Of a stretch of DNA of 64,000 bases, positions 59,176-64,000 are shown one piece after another. Under the pieces are notes generated by a model that did no database searches, was not told where the DNA came from, and was given only the letters and a program-made list of their open reading frames with translations. Numbering within the stretch: the first letter of the stretch is position 1; the number at the start of each line of letters is the position of its first letter. This DNA comes from Methylobacter sp. KS41 (GTDB lineage Bacteria > Pseudomonadota > Gammaproteobacteria > Methylococcales > Methylomonadaceae): contig PHSP01000001.1 in assembly GCA_002862125.1 (NCBI GenBank), positions 620,001-684,000 on the forward strand. The letters run 5' to 3'. The position numbers and the translations under genes were made by a program.

Positions 59176-60487
59176 TCCTGTTGTACTAAACCGCCGCACT
59201 GGCCGTTCCGCTATGGGGATTGAATTAGAGCGGCCTTGTCGAAGCGAACTGCTGACAGAGGGAAAAGGTATACCGCCAAAGCTTGCGCGCTAATTTCTGA
59301 CAGGGTGCCCGGACGTTGAAGTGTCGCAATAAGTGATTTAAAGGGTAAACTAGCTGCGACATGAGGGTATTAACGCCGACTTTGCCTGCTCTGGCCAAAG
59401 GCAGCCTATCGTTCCGCTTGGCTATTCCGGAAATGTTCAGCAGGGTATTTAGGTGGGCGTTCATGAGCACGCTCCCGGAGGTCCGCGCGGCTGGGTGCCC
59501 GGCAGGAAGGTTTCGATGCAAATCATGTGACCCTGACCACACTTCGGACAATCACGTAGCGATTTTCCGGTGAGCCGTTCGTAGCGGTCCCGATAGTCCA
59601 ACGCGGCATCGGGGAGTTTCACGGCGAGAGCGGGAGGAGCGGCGAGCAACTGTCGGCAGCGAGCCAGCTTATCCGCACGACAGCGATTGGCAAGAAAGCC
59701 GTAATGCCGGATCCGCTGAAATCCGCTGGGCAGGACATGCAATAAGAAACGGCGAATGAACTCATCGGCATCCAGGCACATCACCTTCTGGCGCGAGTCG
59801 TGACGGTAATCCTTCCAGTGAAAGCGGACCTTGCCATCGACGCAATCGATCAGACGCTGATTGGCAATAGCCACCCGATGAGTATAGCGGCCCAGATACT
59901 CAAGGACCTGCTGAGGGCCGCCAAACGGAGGTTTGGCATAAACCACCCACTCGACCTTTCGTACCGGATCCAGATACCGGGCAAAGGCATCAGGACTTTG
60001 CAGCGCCTCAAGGGCGTTGAAAAAGTGCAGCAGCCCGGCGTCAAAGGCGGTCTGCAACTGCTCCAGAAACAGACGGCGAAACAATCGCGACAGGACTCGT
60101 ACTGGCAAAAAGAAACCCGGTCGACAAGAGACCCAACGCTCGCCGTCGGCACTGTTGCCACCGCCCGGTATGACACAATGCAAATGCGGGTGGTGCTGCA
60201 AATTTTGACCCCAGGTATGGAGTATGGCGATGAAGCCAATCTCGGCGCCCAGGTGCTTGGGAGTAGCTGCGATCGTGCGCAAGGTCTCCGCGGTGGCGTG
60301 AAACAAGATCAGACAACCTGATCTCTAAAAACAGAACGATCCAAATTCAGCGGCTAAAATCACCAAAAAGCAACAGGTTACAATCGGAACGCCCTCAAAG
60401 CCGTCATTGTCAGACGCACTGTAACAGATTTTAAAATGAGCCCTAATTTGCTAGTATTAGGTTATCAGTCAGAACCGGAGCTTTAAA

Positions 60488-60958
60488 ATGCCTCAGTTAC
60501 AATTGCCGATGTTTCCGGTAGGTGTTACCTCTGTCACATCCGATCTATCTTTCCAAAAACAAGCCGGGACTATCACCTATTTCTATGGGAGCTTACCGAT
60601 CTTCAGTCACCCGGAAGACGATATCCAGTCGTTTAGAATGATCACGGCGCAATTCTGTGTAAATGGGCATACTAAGCAAGCCGACATTGTGCGTGCGTTT
60701 GGGTTACCTAAAATCAGTGTAAAACGCGCGGTCAAGCGCTATCGTACAGAAGGCCCCAAAGGCTTTTATCAGAAAAAAAAGGGTCGAGGCCCGTCCGTAT
60801 TAACGCCTTCAGTGCTTGCACAAGTGCAACAGTGTTTGGATGAAGACACAGACGTTGCCGATATTGCCTTACAACTGGACATCAAAGCCGACACCTTGTC
60901 CAAGGCCATACGGGCAGGACGACTGCATCAGCCGAAAAAAAAAGCCCCCACTGCCTAG
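60488..60958 (+). CDS. Transposase N-terminal helix-turn-helix part
   Basis: A 156-residue product from ATG 60488 (MPQLQLPMFPVGV) after accggagct. The DNA-binding region is KQADIVRAFGLPKISVKRAV near 70 and DVADIALQLDIKADTLSKAI near 125. It stops at TAG 60956-60958, shortly after a run of nine A (60935-60943). In the -1 frame the sequence stays open and leads into the catalytic part, so the two are most likely one transposase made by frameshifting or transcript slippage at the A-run. Confidence 0.75.
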   Translation: MPQLQLPMFPVGVTSVTSDLSFQKQAGTITYFYGSLPIFSHPEDDIQSFRMITAQFCVNGHTKQADIVRAFGLPKISVKRAVKRYRTEGPKGFYQKKKGRGPSVLTPSVLAQVQQCLDEDTDVADIALQLDIKADTLSKAIRAGRLHQPKKKAPTA

Positions 60959-61002
60959 AAAGCAGTAAAAGCGAGCGCAGTTCCGCAGACCGAGCGGCGT
61001 TG

Positions 61003-62700
61003 ATGGGAGTTGCCGCCCAGGACACCTTAGGTCGGGTAGCCGCCAGTATTGGTGATCTGGATGCCGTCACGCCAGCATTCCAGCCGGCTTTAGATGTGCC
61101 CTATGGCGGCGTGCTGCTGGCCCTGCCAGCCTTATTAGTCATGGGCTTGTTAAAATATACCGAACGGTTTTTTAGCTTGCCTAAAGGCTACTATGGCTTG
61201 GATAGCTTATTTTTACTGCTGGCGTTTATGGCCTTAACCCGCCTGCAACACATCGAATCCTTACGTTATTGTGCACCCGGGGAATGGGGCAAGTTATTAG
61301 GCCTGGATCGTATTCCGGAAGTCCGCACCTTACGTCACAAAGTCCAGTTACTCAGCCGCGACGATCAGGCTAAAGCCTGGAGTGCCGAGCTGTGCCGTTA
61401 TTGGATGGCATTAGCCCCTGAAGAACAGGCGAATGTCCTATACATTGATGGTCATGTGCGCGTTTATCAGGGCAACCAAACCCAGCTACCGCGCCATCAT
61501 GTGGCCCGGCAAAAACTCTGCCTGCGGGCCACTACCGACTACTGGGTGAATGCCATGGATGGGCAGCCGTTTATGGTGGTGAATCAGGTGGTCGATCCTG
61601 GGTTAATCAAAACCATTGAAAACACACTGCTGCCTGAACTGAAAGCGCGGCTTCCGCCTCAAGTCCAGCCGCAAACCCAGACGATGAACACGCCCAGCCC
61701 GCATCGGCTCACACTGGTTTTTGACCGGGAAGGTTACAGTCCGGACTTTTTGGCTCGAATGAAAGCCCAGCAAATCGCCGTTCTCACCTATCGTAAATAC
61801 CGCAGCGACGCGTGGCCGGAAACCGAATTTCACGCACACACGCTCAGCTTGCCGATGGGCGGCGAAACGCGCGTCAAACTCGCCGAGCGGGGTGTTTGTT
61901 TAAGTAACGGACTGTGGGTGCGTGAAATCCGCAAACTGACCGAACGCGGTCATCAGACCGCCCTGTTAGCCACCGATTATCAGTCGGATTTAACCCGCGT
62001 GGCGGCCAGCATGTTTGCTCGATGGTCTCAAGAAAATTATTTCAAGTACATGCGTGAACATTATGGTTTAGATAAGCTGGCAGATTATCGTACAGAAGAC
62101 ATCACTGAGCCTATGCAAGTGGTTAATCCCGCTTATCGCGAACTGGATGGCAAAGTCAGATCACACGTGGGTAAACTCAATCGCCTGCAGGCCCAATTTG
62201 GCGCCCTGCACTTTGAAGGCAACCTGGATGATAAAAACTATACCGCTTTTGAGCAAAAGAAAGCCGATCTAAAACAAGCGATCGAACAGGTAGACGCGAT
62301 CGTTAAAACCCTTAAACTGGCGCGAAAAGAAACCTCGCGGCATATTGATGTCAGTGATTTACCGGATGATCAAAAGTTTAAACAACTCAGCACCCAAAGC
62401 AAACACCTGATAGACACTTTGAAAATGACGGCTTATCGAGCGGAAACCGCAATGGCCAACAGTCTGCGCGAAACCATGACGCGGCCTGATGAGGCACGCA
62501 CATTACTCTGCGCACTTTATAAAACGGAAGCGGATTTGCTCCCTGATCCGGATAACCAAACACTGACCATTCGTGTTCATCACATGGCCAACGTCGTGTC
62601 TGATAAGCTGATTGAAAAACTTTGCGTCGAACTCACTGCAACAGAGACTCGGTTTCCACGAACCAATTTACGCATGATTTTTAAACTGGGATCAAATTAA
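61003..62700 (+). CDS. Transposase catalytic part
   Basis: A 565-residue product if started at ATG 61003 (MGVAAQDTLGRVAASIGDLD); the same frame is open upstream across the A9 run (SSKSERSSADRAALMGVAAQ), so it is probably translated as a fusion. The DDE-like core has NVLYIDGHVRVYQGNQTQLP near 148 and RLTLVFDREGYSPDFLARMK near 240, with a late Glu in the RWSQENYFKYMREHYGLDKL segment near 345. The C-terminal third is a long helical region. It appears intact. Confidence 0.8.
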   Translation: MGVAAQDTLGRVAASIGDLDAVTPAFQPALDVPYGGVLLALPALLVMGLLKYTERFFSLPKGYYGLDSLFLLLAFMALTRLQHIESLRYCAPGEWGKLLGLDRIPEVRTLRHKVQLLSRDDQAKAWSAELCRYWMALAPEEQANVLYIDGHVRVYQGNQTQLPRHHVARQKLCLRATTDYWVNAMDGQPFMVVNQVVDPGLIKTIENTLLPELKARLPPQVQPQTQTMNTPSPHRLTLVFDREGYSPDFLARMKAQQIAVLTYRKYRSDAWPETEFHAHTLSLPMGGETRVKLAERGVCLSNGLWVREIRKLTERGHQTALLATDYQSDLTRVAASMFARWSQENYFKYMREHYGLDKLADYRTEDITEPMQVVNPAYRELDGKVRSHVGKLNRLQAQFGALHFEGNLDDKNYTAFEQKKADLKQAIEQVDAIVKTLKLARKETSRHIDVSDLPDDQKFKQLSTQSKHLIDTLKMTAYRAETAMANSLRETMTRPDEARTLLCALYKTEADLLPDPDNQTLTIRVHHMANVVSDKLIEKLCVELTATETRFPRTNLRMIFKLGSN

Positions 62701-63091
62701 AATACCCGAGATCAGGTTGTCTGAAGATATTGTAAACCACGGCTTTATTCTGGTACGCGATCGCGGCAATCGCCTCGGGTAGCGTAAAGACTACATGGAA
62801 GTACTCTACGGGAATAAGATCAGCCTGGCGATCTTCCAACCATTGCGCACGGACCAGTGATTGGCATTTAGGGCAGTGCCGATTGCGGCAACTGTTGTAA
62901 GCAATGCGCTGATAACCGCAGTTGTCGCACTGTTCAACATGGCCGCCGAGAGCGGCGGTACGGCACCGTTCGATCGCACTCATGACGCAACGCTGCCCAC
63001 GGCTGAGGGACTCAGCGTGTTGCTGGCGGGGCAGAACCGGTCTGATGAAAGATGTCCGCTACCTCGAGCCCGGAGGCACGCATAACGCACC

Positions 63092-63970
63092 TCAGAAATG
63101 GGCGGGTGGCGCCGGAGGTGCCGCTAAACAGTCAACCTGAGGTAAGCACTCAAAGGGACTGGTGGTAGCGCACACGGTAGTAGTGGCGACCTTCAGGTAA
63201 CGCGAAGTGGTAGCCAGACTGCGATGACCCAACAGGAGTTGTATGGTGCGTATATCGGTGCCGGATTCCAGCAAGTGCGTGGCGAACGCGTGACGTAACG
63301 AGTGCGGGGTAATGGGCTTGGCAATCCCTGAGGCACGATGGGCTTTCTGACAAGCCAATTCGACGGCACTCCGGGTGATGGGTTGGCCGCTCAGGTCGCC
63401 TGGAAATAACCACAGCGTTGGTCGTAAAGTTTTCCAGTAGGCCCGCAACACCTCAAGCAAGCGCGGCGAGAGCATGACGTAGCGATCCTTGCGGCCTTTA
63501 CCTTGATCTACGCGCAGCGTCATGCTCTGGCTGTCGATGTCGGTCACCTTGAGATGGATGGCTTCGGAGACCCGCAAACCAGCTGCATAAGCGGTCATAA
63601 GAATCGTTCGATGCTTGAGGCTATCGACCGAGTCGAGGAAGTGCATGACTTCCTCACGGCTGAGAATCACCGGCAGCTTAAATGGCCGCTTGGGCATCGG
63701 AATCTCGTCGACGGCCCAGTCGCGTTTGAGTGTGACTTTGTACAGAAAGCGCAGTGCGCCGGTGGCGACACTGATACTACTCGGCGAAAGCCTCCGGGTA
63801 TTCGTCAAATAGAGCTGATAGGCGCGAACCGCTTCCGGACCAAGTTCTTCTGGCGAGCGGTGAAAATGTTCTGCATAGGCGATGACCTGTTGCAGGTAGG
63901 CCGATTGGGGATTATCGGCAAGGTTGCGGATACCCATGTCTTCGATCATCCGCTGACGTAAATGAGTCAT
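63092..63970 (-). CDS. Tyrosine recombinase accompanying the IS91-like transposase
   Basis: A 292-residue XerC/D-like recombinase. N-terminal core-binding domain (AYLQQVIAYAEHFHRSPEEL), then Arg in AYAAGLRVSEAIHLKVTDID near 150, Lys in VDQGKGRKDRYVML near 177, TPHSLRHAFATHLLESG near 240 and LGHRSLATTSRYLKVAT with the Tyr nucleophile near 270. A recombinase directly before an IS91-like transposase is a known arrangement; its stop is 8 bases before the transposase ATG 63083. ATG 63970 is 30 bases from the window edge. Confidence 0.9.
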   Translation of the reverse strand: MTHLRQRMIEDMGIRNLADNPQSAYLQQVIAYAEHFHRSPEELGPEAVRAYQLYLTNTRRLSPSSISVATGALRFLYKVTLKRDWAVDEIPMPKRPFKLPVILSREEVMHFLDSVDSLKHRTILMTAYAAGLRVSEAIHLKVTDIDSQSMTLRVDQGKGRKDRYVMLSPRLLEVLRAYWKTLRPTLWLFPGDLSGQPITRSAVELACQKAHRASGIAKPITPHSLRHAFATHLLESGTDIRTIQLLLGHRSLATTSRYLKVATTTVCATTSPFECLPQVDCLAAPPAPPAHF

Positions 63971-64000
63971 GGCAAATCTCCTGATCGGGAGGGTGAATGA

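Larger units (their letters stand above)
60310..62723. mobile_element. Insertion sequence with 15-bp inverted ends inside the IS91-like transposase
   Basis: Perfect inverted ends cagacaacctgatct (60310) and agatcaggttgtctg (to 62723), flanked by the 5-bp duplication aagat (60305-60309 and 62724-62728). It carries a helix-turn-helix frame and a catalytic frame joined across an A9 run. Length 2,414 bp. The family is not named with certainty. Confidence 0.88.
59461..63083 (-). pseudogene. IS91-family HUH transposase, split by another IS
   Basis: The rolling-circle transposase is in three broken parts. The start ATG 63083 gives MRASGLEVADIFHQTG, then a frameshift near 63030; the next part reads HAESLSRGQRCV and from 62983 MSAIERCRTAALGGHVEQCD with a zinc-binding NSCRNRHCPKC, up to VVYNI at 62729. 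The third part resumes at 60309 with LFHATAETLRTIAATPKHLG, the HUH motif HHPHLHCVIPGGG and the Tyr region EYLGRYTHRVAIAN, ending at 59461. Between lies an IS (60310-62723). Deleting it and one 5-bp duplication restores VVYNILFHATAETL. Confidence 0.88.

Noticed and set aside
59225-59551. Minus-strand 108-codon frame
   Set aside because: Overlaps the end of the IS91-like transposase in another frame; the transposase frame is clearly the coding one there.
1-64000. CRISPR arrays, tRNA and rRNA genes
   Set aside because: No regularly spaced direct repeats, no cloverleaf-like tRNA sequences and no rRNA segments were recognised by reading; a covariance-model search would be needed to exclude small RNAs.

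Overview
The window is a mosaic of accessory DNA from a Gram-negative proteobacterium, most likely a gammaproteobacterium. A PEP-CTERM exported protein, a MauG/BCCP-type dihaem cytochrome c peroxidase and several small periplasmic proteins would fit a methanotroph-like (Methylococcales) host. This is an inference from gene types only; no rRNA, tRNA or housekeeping gene is present to fix it.

Layout. 0.4-5.8 kb: a umuC that has lost its start codon, an SRAP (YedK-type) protein, a HigBA-like toxin-antitoxin pair, a phage-type D12 adenine methylase, then broken serine resolvases and an IS3 tail. 6.0-12.3 kb: a compact GC-rich operon (NmrA-like SDR, haloperoxidase-like hydrolase, cupin, AhpD-like protein, metallo-beta-lactamase-fold hydrolase, SDR) facing a CadC/TolB-type regulator. 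It looks imported from another proteobacterial class; inside it one AhpD-like gene was split by the hydrolase gene and the SDR is frameshifted at a pentanucleotide repeat. 12.6-15.4 kb: a small inverted-repeat element with a 9-bp target duplication, nested in a palindromic repeat, and an IS21-type element. 15.9-22.4 kb: small membrane and periplasmic genes, a MarR regulator with three matching operator-like palindromes, a secreted HNH nuclease and a cytochrome c peroxidase.

22.8-27.4 kb is an integron-type cassette array without integrase (attC-like sites and half-sites). It carries an HNH nuclease, a HEPN protein, and a two-gene cassette of an Mrr-like nuclease plus a large protein ending in an Abi/HEPN-like R-x4-H motif. 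A RecD2-like helicase operon follows. 32.7-36.2 kb is a complete RIT element: three overlapping tyrosine recombinases between perfect 34-bp inverted repeats. 36.4-42.7 kb is a defence-like stretch: a PD-(D/E)xK protein and partner, a second attC-bearing cassette region in the opposite orientation with a two-gene unit of unknown function, and a tandem AAA+ ATPase.

43.4-45.5 kb is an IS1634-family element. 45.7-51.1 kb holds an SDR, the PEP-CTERM protein and three exported unknowns. 51.6-55.2 kb is a three-gene unit: patatin-like lipase, multi-pass membrane protein, secreted ComEC-like metallo-hydrolase. 56.0-58.4 kb is a Septu-like ATPase/HNH nuclease pair. 58.6-59.1 kb is a deletion derivative of a second RIT-type element still carrying the tail of its third recombinase gene. 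59.1-64.0 kb is an IS91-like element with its tyrosine recombinase, whose transposase is split by another IS with a 5-bp duplication.

A ~92-bp hairpin-ended repeat occurs three times (36.2, 46.8 and 58.6 kb), and both RIT-type elements end precisely against a copy. Overall the segment reads as a recombination hot spot in which defence-type cassettes, RIT elements and nested IS elements accumulated.
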